From Endozoicomonas sp. G2_1 (lineage in GTDB: Bacteria > Pseudomonadota > Gammaproteobacteria > Enterobacterales > Alteromonadaceae), in the NCBI RefSeq assembly GCF_017744155.1, contig NZ_JAGHQT010000010.1:50168-114167 (forward strand): 64,000 bases of DNA, read 5' to 3'. Positions 6,934 through 15,055 of the stretch are shown piece after piece (positions within the stretch are counted from its first letter, which is position 1; every line of letters starts with the position of its first letter). Below the pieces are notes generated by a model. That model had not been told where the DNA came from and did not search any database. It saw only the letters and a list, made by a program, of their open reading frames with translations. The position numbers and the translations under genes are program-made.

Positions 6934-7614
6934 TTAGTTTTTACTTTTTAGCATCTTAGCCCAACCATAATCTGGTGCTAACTCTATTGCTCGTTGCCAA
7001 TCGGCTTGTGCTTGCTCCCCGTTATTGAGCGCCAACTGGGCTAAGCCGCGCCAAACATAAGCTTCTTCATACCCCCAGTGGTAACCAGAGTTTTGGTCTG
7101 CTTGATAAAACTCAATGGCATCGTCAAACGCTTTTATTGCCGATGATTTACTGCCACCAAAAATGGCAGGGGTTTGGTAGTCACTAATTCCCTGTACTAA
7201 ATGAACGCGCGGATTTTCAGGTGCCAGAGCCTTTGCCTGTTCAAGCACTGACGCAGACTTAACACCGTAATACGCACCTTTGTAGGGTTTTAACGCAATT
7301 TGGAAGCCGTACACTTGAGCCAACAAAATCATGGTTTCAACATCTTCAGTATTTGATTCGAGACGACTTTCAAGTATGACCATGGCTTGGTCTAGATAGC
7401 GCTTAGAAGACTTATTGTCACCGACGACACTCTCGGTAACCGCTAATCGGTAGAGCGCAAATGCTTGATCATAACCCTGGTATTGTTCAGTCAAGGTGGC
7501 AAGTTTAGTGCTGTCTAAACTTCTTGCTGATTGCTCGATAAGGTTGATTTCAGTTTGACCAGCTAAGGCGCTAGTCGATAAGATAGCCGACGCTAAAATA
7601 AATTTTTTAATCAT
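6934..7614 (-). CDS. periplasmic TPR-repeat protein
   Basis: A 226-residue secreted protein with a signal peptide (MIKKFILASAILSTSALA, cleavage near 18/19). It carries several degenerate tetratricopeptide units: QGYDQAFALYRLAV, SSKRYLDQAMVILESRL, AFDDAIEFYQADQ, and near the C-terminus GEQAQADWQRAIELAPDYGWAK. Such proteins act as protein-protein adaptors. No partner can be named. It is divergent from the membrane-protein gene at 7739, with a palindrome between them. Confidence 0.8.
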   Translation of the reverse strand: MIKKFILASAILSTSALAGQTEINLIEQSARSLDSTKLATLTEQYQGYDQAFALYRLAVTESVVGDNKSSKRYLDQAMVILESRLESNTEDVETMILLAQVYGFQIALKPYKGAYYGVKSASVLEQAKALAPENPRVHLVQGISDYQTPAIFGGSKSSAIKAFDDAIEFYQADQNSGYHWGYEEAYVWRGLAQLALNNGEQAQADWQRAIELAPDYGWAKMLKSKN

Positions 7615-7715
7615 GATATTCCTTCCTATTTAGAGTTAAATGCTGCCTTTACAAGACGGAACTAGTATCAGAAATATCAATAGAGAAGATTAGAGGCAAT
7701 TGTCAGCAATTAATG

Positions 7716-7729
7716 ATGACAAATGTCAT
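7716..7729. promoter_or_regulatory. palindromic operator candidate between divergent genes
   Basis: ATGACA-AA-TGTCAT is a perfect 14-bp palindrome lying 10 bp before the ATG of the 240-aa gene and ~100 bp upstream of the divergent TPR gene. A further TGTCA half-site lies at 7701-7705. Its position suits a repressor site. The cognate regulator is unknown. Confidence 0.35.
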
Positions 7730-7738
7730 TAATTCATC

Positions 7739-8461
7739 ATGAAAATAGACTATACCAAATACAGCTTAGAAGAACTGTTTGACGTTGCTCAACATATTGA
7801 CGCCGAGCAGTTTCCCGAACGCAAAGCGCAATTAGATGCAGAAATTCTTCGTCGTCAGAACTCTGAGGAATGGCGCGAGTTTGAACAAGCATCAGAGTCT
7901 GACGACGATTATTGGGAACAGGACTCAGATGATTTTGTCATCGAGTTTAATTCAGAGCAAAAATCACTGCGCTGGAGTTTTATTGGTGTTATTGCAGTGG
8001 TCATAATGTTCTTAAGCTACAAGGCATTTCGCATATATCAGATTCCAAGCTTGAATGAATTGCACCAATATCAAAGCTACATTGAAAATGCTCGCTGCCT
8101 AACAACTATAGAAATAGACGAAGAAACCGACAAACAGTATTACCACTACGATTTAAAACTCGTGAGTTTTGAGCAAAGCTTTTTCGCAATCAACCTGCCT
8201 GAACGCCAGTGTAAAACACTCGCTAAAAAGCTCAATCGCTTTCAGTTGGTTAATATATGGCACCAAGAGGGATTGATATATCAACTTGAGGATAAAAAGC
8301 AAAAAACGCTGCTCAACTATGAGATTATGTCAGTCAGAATAAAAAATTGGCGTGTTAGTGAAGCATTGCCTTATACCTTTTTTATATTGGTAGTATTGGG
8401 CTTTTTTGGTAAGTCAATCGCCAACGCCGCAATGCCAGGTACTTTTGTCCGCGACGATTAA
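7739..8461 (+). CDS. hypothetical membrane protein
   Basis: A 240-residue protein I do not recognise. Residues 1-75 are acidic and soluble (YSLEELFDVAQHIDAEQFPER near 8-28, a stretch seen at the N-terminus of several envelope proteins). A membrane segment follows at about 80-97 (WSFIGVIAVVIMFLSY), then a ~100-residue domain probably outside the cytoplasm, and a second membrane segment at about 210-226 (LPYTFFILVVLGFFG). Gene stands alone between divergent and convergent neighbours. Confidence 0.75.
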   Translation: MKIDYTKYSLEELFDVAQHIDAEQFPERKAQLDAEILRRQNSEEWREFEQASESDDDYWEQDSDDFVIEFNSEQKSLRWSFIGVIAVVIMFLSYKAFRIYQIPSLNELHQYQSYIENARCLTTIEIDEETDKQYYHYDLKLVSFEQSFFAINLPERQCKTLAKKLNRFQLVNIWHQEGLIYQLEDKKQKTLLNYEIMSVRIKNWRVSEALPYTFFILVVLGFFGKSIANAAMPGTFVRDD

Positions 8462-8499
8462 CTTACTTTAATATACTCAAAGCACTTCAAGACGCATGA

Positions 8500-9378
8500 T
8501 TACAACTGATACAAACGCTGCATTCTTGTAACAAAGGCTTCAGCAAATCGCTGAGGTGAATTTTCATCCATATTAAAATACAGGGAAGGTTCAATTAATT
8601 CCGCTTCCATTAAGGCGAAACCATCGCCGCTGCGAACGTAATCAACACGGGCATATAAGAGGTTTTCACCAATTGCGCTAAGTGTTTTCTCCGCCGCTTG
8701 AGTCAAAGCAAGTTCAGGCTCAATCAAGGTAAGACGCCCACCATGCTCTTCTTGTACGCGAAAATCATCCGGTTTTGGCGTTTTTAAAATCGCATGGCTA
8801 TATTGGCCATCAAAGTAAAACAACGAGTATTCACCCTCTTGGGTAATTGCCGGCATAAAGGGCTGAACCATAAATTCTCTGCTGGCAAACACGTCTGCTA
8901 ATTCAGCACTATAGTCTTGATAATTTGCACGTGTTAGCCAATAAGTGTTGTCAGCGCCAGCGCTAATACAAGGCTTGATAACTAGTTGCTCGGTATCGAA
9001 CTGGTCAAATAACGCTTCAAGCGCTAATTCAGAATAATTTTGATGCCAAGCTGTTGGCACAATGGCGACACCTTGTTGTTCCAAACCAGCCAAATAGCGC
9101 TTATCAATATTGTTTTTCACAATGGCTAGGCTGTTTTCGAGTACCGCATTTGACGCTTCAATATCGGCTAATACTTGTAAGAATTGTTCGGCATCGTTTT
9201 GATAATCCCACGGCGAACGTATTATCACCACCAAGTATTGGTTCCAGTCAACATCGACCTTGCGCCATGAAACAAACTCAGCTTGCCAGCCAAGTGCTGC
9301 CAACGGTTCTATCAATAAGTCGTCATAAGCTTCATAGTCATCAAGACAGTCCATGGTCAAAATAGCGCACTTTTTCAT
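8500..9378 (-). CDS. ATP-grasp domain protein (RimK/glutathione-synthetase-like fold)
   Basis: A 292-residue protein with the layout of small ATP-grasp ligases. An N-terminal Rossmann-like domain (CAILTMDCLDDYEAYDDLLI at the start, VVIIRSPWDYQ at about 50-60) is followed by the ATP-grasp fold, with the nucleotide-binding lysines in LVIKPCISAGADNTYW, a REFMVQPFM strand, and the metal-binding end ALMEAELIEPSLYF. Family members form an amide or peptide-like bond using ATP. The substrate is not evident, and no biosynthetic neighbours help. Single-gene unit. Confidence 0.8.
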   Translation of the reverse strand: MKKCAILTMDCLDDYEAYDDLLIEPLAALGWQAEFVSWRKVDVDWNQYLVVIIRSPWDYQNDAEQFLQVLADIEASNAVLENSLAIVKNNIDKRYLAGLEQQGVAIVPTAWHQNYSELALEALFDQFDTEQLVIKPCISAGADNTYWLTRANYQDYSAELADVFASREFMVQPFMPAITQEGEYSLFYFDGQYSHAILKTPKPDDFRVQEEHGGRLTLIEPELALTQAAEKTLSAIGENLLYARVDYVRSGDGFALMEAELIEPSLYFNMDENSPQRFAEAFVTRMQRLYQL

Positions 9379-9475
9379 TATTTACTCCGATATTAAACAG
9401 AGCTGTAGTCTGCCCTAGAGCAGCTTAAAAATAAAGCGTGCGACCAATAAAGACCGTGACCAAAAACTATCATCG

Positions 9476-10159
9476 CTAATTGCTGATCAATTCAGCTTCA
9501 ACAATTAATCGGTAAGGCGTGCTTTGGTCACTTTGCTGAAATTGATTGGTATTGAAACACGTGACTAGGTACAGTGTTTTGCTGCTAGCTTGGTAAACAA
9601 ACTGATGGGTTTGGGTATCAAATAAATAGCGCGCACTCACGCGATACTCGCTCGCCTTTTTGCCAGCGCTTTGATAACGAATAGTATCTCCAACGATTAA
9701 CTTATCGAGGCCGTCAAAATGCGTGTCATTGTGACCGGCAATAAATATGCTACTGCCCTCGTCTGTATTACTGATTGAAGTTGCCATTAACCCCGGAGCA
9801 AATGCTAATGCCTGTCCTGAGTCTCGGTTAACCACGATTTGATCAAGCGTTATCTTTGGTATGGTGAGCCGCGCAACGGGGTAAAAGTCAGCCCAATGCC
9901 AAGGCTTATATTGCGCTAATATTTGCTCAGTTAACTGTAACTGCGATCCGTTCTGGATCGCCGTTTGCTGTTCAATTTGCTGCCAACTTGATATCAATAA
10001 ATATTGGGCAAGCTCTGCCTTTACTGAAATATACGCCATTTTCGACAAATAATAGCCAGAGCACAGTAACGGGACTAACCATACCAAATGAACAACCTTG
10101 CTTAGCTTGCTGATAACATTATCGCCATCGGTTTCTGGCTTACCAATTAACATCACCAT
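9476..10159 (-). CDS. class GN sortase
   Basis: A 227-residue membrane transpeptidase. A single N-terminal membrane anchor (about 21-40) is followed by the sortase beta-barrel with catalytic His143 (IFIAGHNDTHFDGL), Cys201 (LYLVTCFNTNQF) and Arg217 (TPYRLIVEA). This is the small sortase class of Gram-negative marine bacteria, normally encoded beside a single dedicated substrate. That substrate gene lies 12 bp upstream on the same strand (10172-12526), so the two form an operon. It is expected to cleave the C-terminal sorting signal of the VIT/vWA protein at the inner membrane. The residues after the Cys differ from the common TCYPF. Confidence 0.92.
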   Translation of the reverse strand: MVMLIGKPETDGDNVISKLSKVVHLVWLVPLLCSGYYLSKMAYISVKAELAQYLLISSWQQIEQQTAIQNGSQLQLTEQILAQYKPWHWADFYPVARLTIPKITLDQIVVNRDSGQALAFAPGLMATSISNTDEGSSIFIAGHNDTHFDGLDKLIVGDTIRYQSAGKKASEYRVSARYLFDTQTHQFVYQASSKTLYLVTCFNTNQFQQSDQSTPYRLIVEAELISN

Positions 10160-10171
10160 AATCCAGTTTTA

Positions 10172-12526
10172 TTAAGAGTTAATACGGATTAGTTGCTTTC
10201 TCCTTAGCCAATAAAATAGCCAACCGATTGCGCCGACTATTGCCCAAATCAGTGCTTGAAATTGATAGTAAGGTGCCAGCGTCGCAGTTGCTGGCACTGA
10301 ATTTAACGCCAATTGTTGAGCTTGAATATTGACGCGCTGAGCTTGCTGTTTGGCCGACAAAGATCCTTTAGGTTTAGCTGTCACTAATTTTTTACTGTGC
10401 AATCGATCATCTCTTTCTGGTTTGCGACTGACTTTTTGTTCTACAGCGACAAAGCTGGTCACAGGCGAGAGTAATTGATATTCGAGTGCCAACGATAAAA
10501 TCTGGCTGCTAAGTGAGTCTTGCTGCTCTTGCTCAATATTGCTATCTCGACTTTGTCGGCGTTTTTGCATCAGTAACTCATTGAGTTGTTGTTTTGCCCA
10601 CCAGGTCGAAATTGACCGTTTATCAGGGCTTACCGAGTTATCGGCTGATTCTGGTTCACGGATCGCATTGGGTAAAACCACTTTCTGCTGCCATTTTCTA
10701 TCAGCTATGTCACCGTGCACGATCAATGATTGTTGCTGTGCGAGTTCTTTTACCATGTTTTGTTGAGAGCCTTGTTGAAAGTTTTGTTGAAAGCCTTGTT
10801 CAGTGGTTTTTTCTGCGCCTAGCTGCCTCGGCCAACGGGCGCTGATCATCAAAGGCTGAGTGTGATACAGATCAGGTAATTTTTTTGGATACATCTCAAC
10901 GTGTTCAATCGGCCAATCGGCTGCCAGATTGACAAAAACCGGACGATTGATTTGTCTGAAGAAATTCGACATTTGCTCGGCAACTTCATTGAGCGTACTG
11001 ATATTGCGATAGCTGCCACGACCCGCTTGCGCTGCACCTTCCATAAAATAACTGTTAGGCGCTGAACCTATGCCTATGGTATGAAGCCGACTATCAAGCA
11101 GCTGCTGCTCGATGTAATTCATTAATTCCGCTTCATTACTGACGGCACCATCGGTAATAAACACCACTTGTCTTAGCCAAGGTTTTTGGCTTTCAATACC
11201 CAGTGCTTTTTCTAGTGGTGGTCTCATGTTGGTGCCACCACCGGCGTTAAGGGCATTAACCCAGTCTAAAGCATAGGCTTTATTGTGATTAGTGGCATCA
11301 AGAGAATATTCCGACATCGCGTGGGTATCTGAACTAAAGGCAATAACATTGAATTTATCGTTGTGATTGAGCTGGTTAATGGCGTAACTCAGTGCCTTTT
11401 TCGCCTGTTTAATTGAGCTGCCACCCATCGATCCAGAAACATCAATAATGTAAATCATCTCCTGTGCGATATTAGTTTTTGGTTGTTGGCTCGGTGGTAC
11501 TAGCATTAGCAAGCCGTATTGATAGTTTTTATCTTCCTCAGTAAACCAAAGCATTTGCGGCTGCTCGCTAACAGGTAAACGCCAGTTCAGCTCAAAATCA
11601 CGGTCCATCGCAATATTGCGTTCAGACAGTCGAATGTCACTGCGTGTTTGACCATAATTTTTCTCTATTTTGTGATAGCGACTAGCAACCATCGCTAGAG
11701 GTGTTTGATGATGTAACACAACATTAATGTTTGCTTGTTGCCACGGCGCAGAATCGGCTTGTACAGGGGTTAAGTGCTCGTTGTCGGTAACCGACTGGCG
11801 ATAACGATGACGAGCTTGGCTGAGTTGAATGTCAGTTGATCGGCCATGCTGACGCTCAGTTAGTGTTTGTTGAAAATCGTCAATTTCTAGGCCCGACTGA
11901 ACAAACAATAATTCCCTACCAAGCTTTTGGGCAAGGTCAGTTCTGGGAATAAACCTTGGCGTTATTGTCAAAGGTATACGCAGCGAAAACTCGCCTTGCT
12001 GATAGTGAACCAATTGCTGAAAGCTAATCTCAACACTGATACTCTGCTTAGGGCCGATATTAGCAACTTTGGTGGTAAACAAATTGGGCCGTTGTTGACT
12101 AACTAAACTCGCTTTTTTTCCCTGTCGCTTAGCTTGTTGGTAAACTTTTTTGGCTTTTTGTTTTTCCTCTATTTTACCAACCACGACCCGATCGCCAATT
12201 TTCATCAACATGCTGTCAACTGCGGCGCCATTAGCTAAAGGATAAATGTAAACAGCTTCAACCCAGTCGTCACTTTGGTTGTGAAATGTTTGCGTTAAGG
12301 TTGTTCTTGCCAACATGCCCTTAATTTCAACGTTATAGTCACTGTTCTGGGCTAGAGATACCTGATATCCATCTGAGTGTTTGATAAATAAAGTACCACT
12401 GGTGATGTCTTGATACGGGATTTCGGTCAGGTGCTGCTGGCTGGCTTTTGTATTGGCACTTAGTACCAAGGCAATACCCGCCAGTGTTAGGTAAATAAAA
12501 TTCAAGTAAGGTTTGTTCATTGTCAT
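10172..12526 (-). CDS. marine proteobacterial sortase target protein (VIT + vWA)
   Basis: A 784-residue exported protein. It has a signal peptide (about 1-29) and a VIT (inter-alpha-trypsin inhibitor type) domain at about 36-175 with the typical EEKQKAKKVYQQAKRQGKKA. A vWA domain starts near 355 with the MIDAS motif D362-VSGS and FITDGAVSNE downstream. A long C-terminal region follows. The tail has a sorting signal: VPATAT (744-749, a variant of the family LPxTA-type motif), a hydrophobic stretch (about 757-774) and basic RRKQ. It is the presumed sole substrate of the adjacent class GN sortase. Role: probably a surface or periplasmic metal-dependent adhesion or interaction protein. Confidence 0.92.
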   Translation of the reverse strand: MTMNKPYLNFIYLTLAGIALVLSANTKASQQHLTEIPYQDITSGTLFIKHSDGYQVSLAQNSDYNVEIKGMLARTTLTQTFHNQSDDWVEAVYIYPLANGAAVDSMLMKIGDRVVVGKIEEKQKAKKVYQQAKRQGKKASLVSQQRPNLFTTKVANIGPKQSISVEISFQQLVHYQQGEFSLRIPLTITPRFIPRTDLAQKLGRELLFVQSGLEIDDFQQTLTERQHGRSTDIQLSQARHRYRQSVTDNEHLTPVQADSAPWQQANINVVLHHQTPLAMVASRYHKIEKNYGQTRSDIRLSERNIAMDRDFELNWRLPVSEQPQMLWFTEEDKNYQYGLLMLVPPSQQPKTNIAQEMIYIIDVSGSMGGSSIKQAKKALSYAINQLNHNDKFNVIAFSSDTHAMSEYSLDATNHNKAYALDWVNALNAGGGTNMRPPLEKALGIESQKPWLRQVVFITDGAVSNEAELMNYIEQQLLDSRLHTIGIGSAPNSYFMEGAAQAGRGSYRNISTLNEVAEQMSNFFRQINRPVFVNLAADWPIEHVEMYPKKLPDLYHTQPLMISARWPRQLGAEKTTEQGFQQNFQQGSQQNMVKELAQQQSLIVHGDIADRKWQQKVVLPNAIREPESADNSVSPDKRSISTWWAKQQLNELLMQKRRQSRDSNIEQEQQDSLSSQILSLALEYQLLSPVTSFVAVEQKVSRKPERDDRLHSKKLVTAKPKGSLSAKQQAQRVNIQAQQLALNSVPATATLAPYYQFQALIWAIVGAIGWLFYWLRRKQLIRINS

Positions 12527-12732
12527 GGCTCCGTGCTAAGTCACGACAATTATCGTTGAGTAATAAAGACAACTAACGGCGCTAAAAAGGCAAAGCAATG
12601 AGCAATTATGGCGAAAAAATAGCAGCCCAATCGCTCATATTCACTTGCTCACATTAGTTTGTTCATATTAGCTTTCACGAACCAAACACAATCTTAAAGG
12701 TGATTTAATTTTACAAAGGAGAGAGGTGAATA

Positions 12733-13122
12733 TTAATGATTGTGAAATCGCGACCAGGTTAATAAACACTCGCGAAAATCTTCTAGGCCACAGCTCGCTT
12801 GCTCAGTATTGTCATAATCAAAGCCGTCGGCGGCTAAATGCTCTGGCATCATACCATTGAGGGTTGATTGACCGTCTTCGACACTGGCATTGGTTTGAAT
12901 AACCACTTCATCGCGATAAACCGTTATCGCGTATTCTTGACCAGCAATGGTTTGCTCTTGACCGGATTTGTCCGCTTGCTCAATGGCATTTAACACTCGA
13001 GTGAGCTTAGCTTGGTCATTAGCTAACTCCACCTCTAGCCAAGCGCCAATCACTTGGTGCTCTAAAGAAAACTTTGCCCGCACAGCGCCGGTGGTGGCAT
13101 CGTAAATATATTCGTATTCCAT
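12733..13122 (-). CDS. yacL: UPF0231 family protein YacL
   Basis: A 129-residue cytoplasmic protein with the start MEYEYIYDATTGAVRAKFSL, the segment EHQVIGAWLEVEL and the C-terminal SCGLEDFRECLLTWSRF, matching E. coli YacL in order and length (about 120). The function of the family is not established. It is a monocistronic unit: the sortase-target gene ends its unit on the same strand far downstream, and the binding-protein gene is divergent. Confidence 0.85.
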   Translation of the reverse strand: MEYEYIYDATTGAVRAKFSLEHQVIGAWLEVELANDQAKLTRVLNAIEQADKSGQEQTIAGQEYAITVYRDEVVIQTNASVEDGQSTLNGMMPEHLAADGFDYDNTEQASCGLEDFRECLLTWSRFHNH

Positions 13123-13349
13123 TTAAACCCTAGTTATCTGTTTAGGTGGGTAATTGGCTATAGCATATAACTGCTTACTATTCATACTAGGCTAACCTAA
13201 TTACCAGTATTGCTGTATAATGACGTTAATGTCAGAGATAAGATCAAAATAATTTATTTGATACTGTTTAGTGTAGCAAAAAAATAACAACAACATTCAA
13301 TTGGCATCACTACCAAGTCATCACCCTTGTAGAAATAAGACGGTTGCTA

Positions 13350-14123
13350 ATGTTATCGAATCACCTATTTTTGTTATTGTGCTTAGTATGTGCACTGGCT
13401 TTACCTGTTAAAGCCGAAACCGTTAAGGTCGCGGTATATCTTGAACCTCCATTTGCCGAAATAAAAGGTGACACCTTTGTCGGCGACAATGTTGAACTGG
13501 CAAAACTATTTGCCGACGGCATAGGTGCCGATGTTCGCTTTTTACAGTGTCCATTTGCCCGCTGTATGTCGATGGTAAAATCAGGTCAAGCCGATATGAT
13601 CTTTGGTATTAAGCGCACTGCCGCGCGTGAAAAAGACTATGCGTTTTTGAGCCAAGCCTATCGTATTCAGCACTATCCACTGCATTTTTATACCTTAAAG
13701 TCACGCCAACTCGATATTAACAACTATCGAGATTTGCAAGACTTAACCATAGGCGTACTGCGCGGTGGCTTGTACTACGATCAATTTGATCAGGACAAAA
13801 GTCTCAATAAAATCGCGGTAACCTCTCGAACTCAGCTGATTGATATGTTGCTCAAAGGCCGTATTGACACATTTCTTGAGCGTGAAGAGTCTGTGATTCC
13901 ACTGATCAGCGATTTAGATCAACAGGCCAATATTACCCCTGCTAAATATAACTATGATCAATTAGTAGAAGTTCATGTCGCTTTATCAAAGCGCAGCTTT
14001 ATCTACCAATACAAAGATTTGCTCTCAAGTAATCTCAATAATTACCTAGCAAATGGCGATATTGAAAAGATCATTTCACACCACGTAGCCGGTAACCATA
14101 ACGCGACAATTTTGGCTCGCTAA
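13350..14123 (+). CDS. periplasmic substrate-binding protein (SBP_bac_3 type)
   Basis: A 257-residue protein with a signal peptide (FLLLCLVCALALPVKA) and the family-3 solute-binding fold: VKVAVYLEPPFAEIKGD at the mature N-terminus, MVKSGQADMIFGIKRT at about 73-88, and TIGVLRGGLYYDQF at about 136-149. Cys residues in LQCPFARCMSM could be paired. No permease or ATPase genes are adjacent, so it may feed a distant transporter or act as a sensor-type binding protein. Ligand is probably an amino acid or similar polar compound. I chose the ATG at 13350 over the in-frame TTG two codons earlier. Confidence 0.8.
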   Translation: MLSNHLFLLLCLVCALALPVKAETVKVAVYLEPPFAEIKGDTFVGDNVELAKLFADGIGADVRFLQCPFARCMSMVKSGQADMIFGIKRTAAREKDYAFLSQAYRIQHYPLHFYTLKSRQLDINNYRDLQDLTIGVLRGGLYYDQFDQDKSLNKIAVTSRTQLIDMLLKGRIDTFLEREESVIPLISDLDQQANITPAKYNYDQLVEVHVALSKRSFIYQYKDLLSSNLNNYLANGDIEKIISHHVAGNHNATILAR

Positions 14124-14210
14124 TTTTGGCAACTTAATTGCCCCAGAACACATTGAACTAAAAAGTCTATCAGCGGTCTTTATTATACCGATAATAACAA
14201 GGACCGCTGC

Positions 14211-15029
14211 TTGAAAAACAAAGACTTATCCATAGCGATTGTTCTATCGGTTATTGTTCACTTGCTCATTTTTGGCTCATTAACTGAGTTATCACCATCG
14301 TCCCCAAAGACCAATAAAATCAGTACTGATTCCAAGCAGCTACAGCAAAAAGCAGAAATAAAAAGCTACCTATACCGCAAGCCTATTAAGTCGGCTAAAC
14401 CTAAGGTTGTAATAACGCCAACCCAAAATACCTCCTCCAAATCAAGAGCCAAAGAAGTTGTAACAAAAGCGGCTAAAGCGTTAAAAGCGCCTGAACAGGC
14501 GACAACGAAAGAAAGCCCCAAAAGCCAAGAAGCTGCGGCTGAACCAAGTAAAGTTGATAAAATACCCGCTGTAACACGCAGTGTCGTACCTAGCACACAA
14601 AGCTACAAAAATAATGTTGCCAAGCCCAAACAATCGCCGACCAGCTCACTACAGCAGTTAGAACAATTAAGAAAATCTATTGATGCCGCGAATATAAATA
14701 AAGATCTCGAACAACGCTTCGCCACCAGATCTCATTCGATGATGCATCTACCACTGGCGCCCGTGCCTAAATCTAATATTGTTCAATCAAGGGAGCAAAA
14801 ACGACAGGCTAACACCACAGATTACGGCAGTGATATTAAAATAATTAAAGGTGATAATGGCTTTTGTAGCAAAGAACAAAAGCTCGATATTGGTGGTTCA
14901 CAAAGTATTACGACTGTGCAGCACTTTAAGTGCGGTGAGAGTAAAGATGAAAAGTACTTTCACGAACATATGGCCAAGCACATGGCTAGGTACCTTCCCA
15001 AAAAGCATTCTACAAAGAATGCTCAGTAG
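14211..15029 (+). CDS. orphan protein with TonB-like N-terminus
   Basis: A 272-residue protein starting at TTG (14211); a GGA lies 7 bp upstream and no ATG is near. The N-terminal membrane helix has the TonB-type S-x3-H motif (Ser13, His17 in SVIVHLLIFG). It is followed by a ~120-residue Lys/Ala/Pro/Ser-rich linker like the TonB periplasmic arm. The C-terminus is not a TonB domain: it has two Cys (GFCSKEQ, HFKCGES) and ends in a basic tail. It could be an ExbB/ExbD-energised coupler of unusual type, or a TolA/TonB-like structural protein. It lies ~1.8 kb from a TonB-dependent receptor, without exbBD nearby. Confidence 0.6.
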   Translation: MKNKDLSIAIVLSVIVHLLIFGSLTELSPSSPKTNKISTDSKQLQQKAEIKSYLYRKPIKSAKPKVVITPTQNTSSKSRAKEVVTKAAKALKAPEQATTKESPKSQEAAAEPSKVDKIPAVTRSVVPSTQSYKNNVAKPKQSPTSSLQQLEQLRKSIDAANINKDLEQRFATRSHSMMHLPLAPVPKSNIVQSREQKRQANTTDYGSDIKIIKGDNGFCSKEQKLDIGGSQSITTVQHFKCGESKDEKYFHEHMAKHMARYLPKKHSTKNAQ

Positions 15030-15055
15030 TACCCAGCCACAGTGATAATGCTAAA

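Noticed and set aside
12339..12572. 77-codon minus-strand frame at the start of the sortase-target gene
   Set aside because: Alternate frame inside the target protein's signal peptide and VIT domain.
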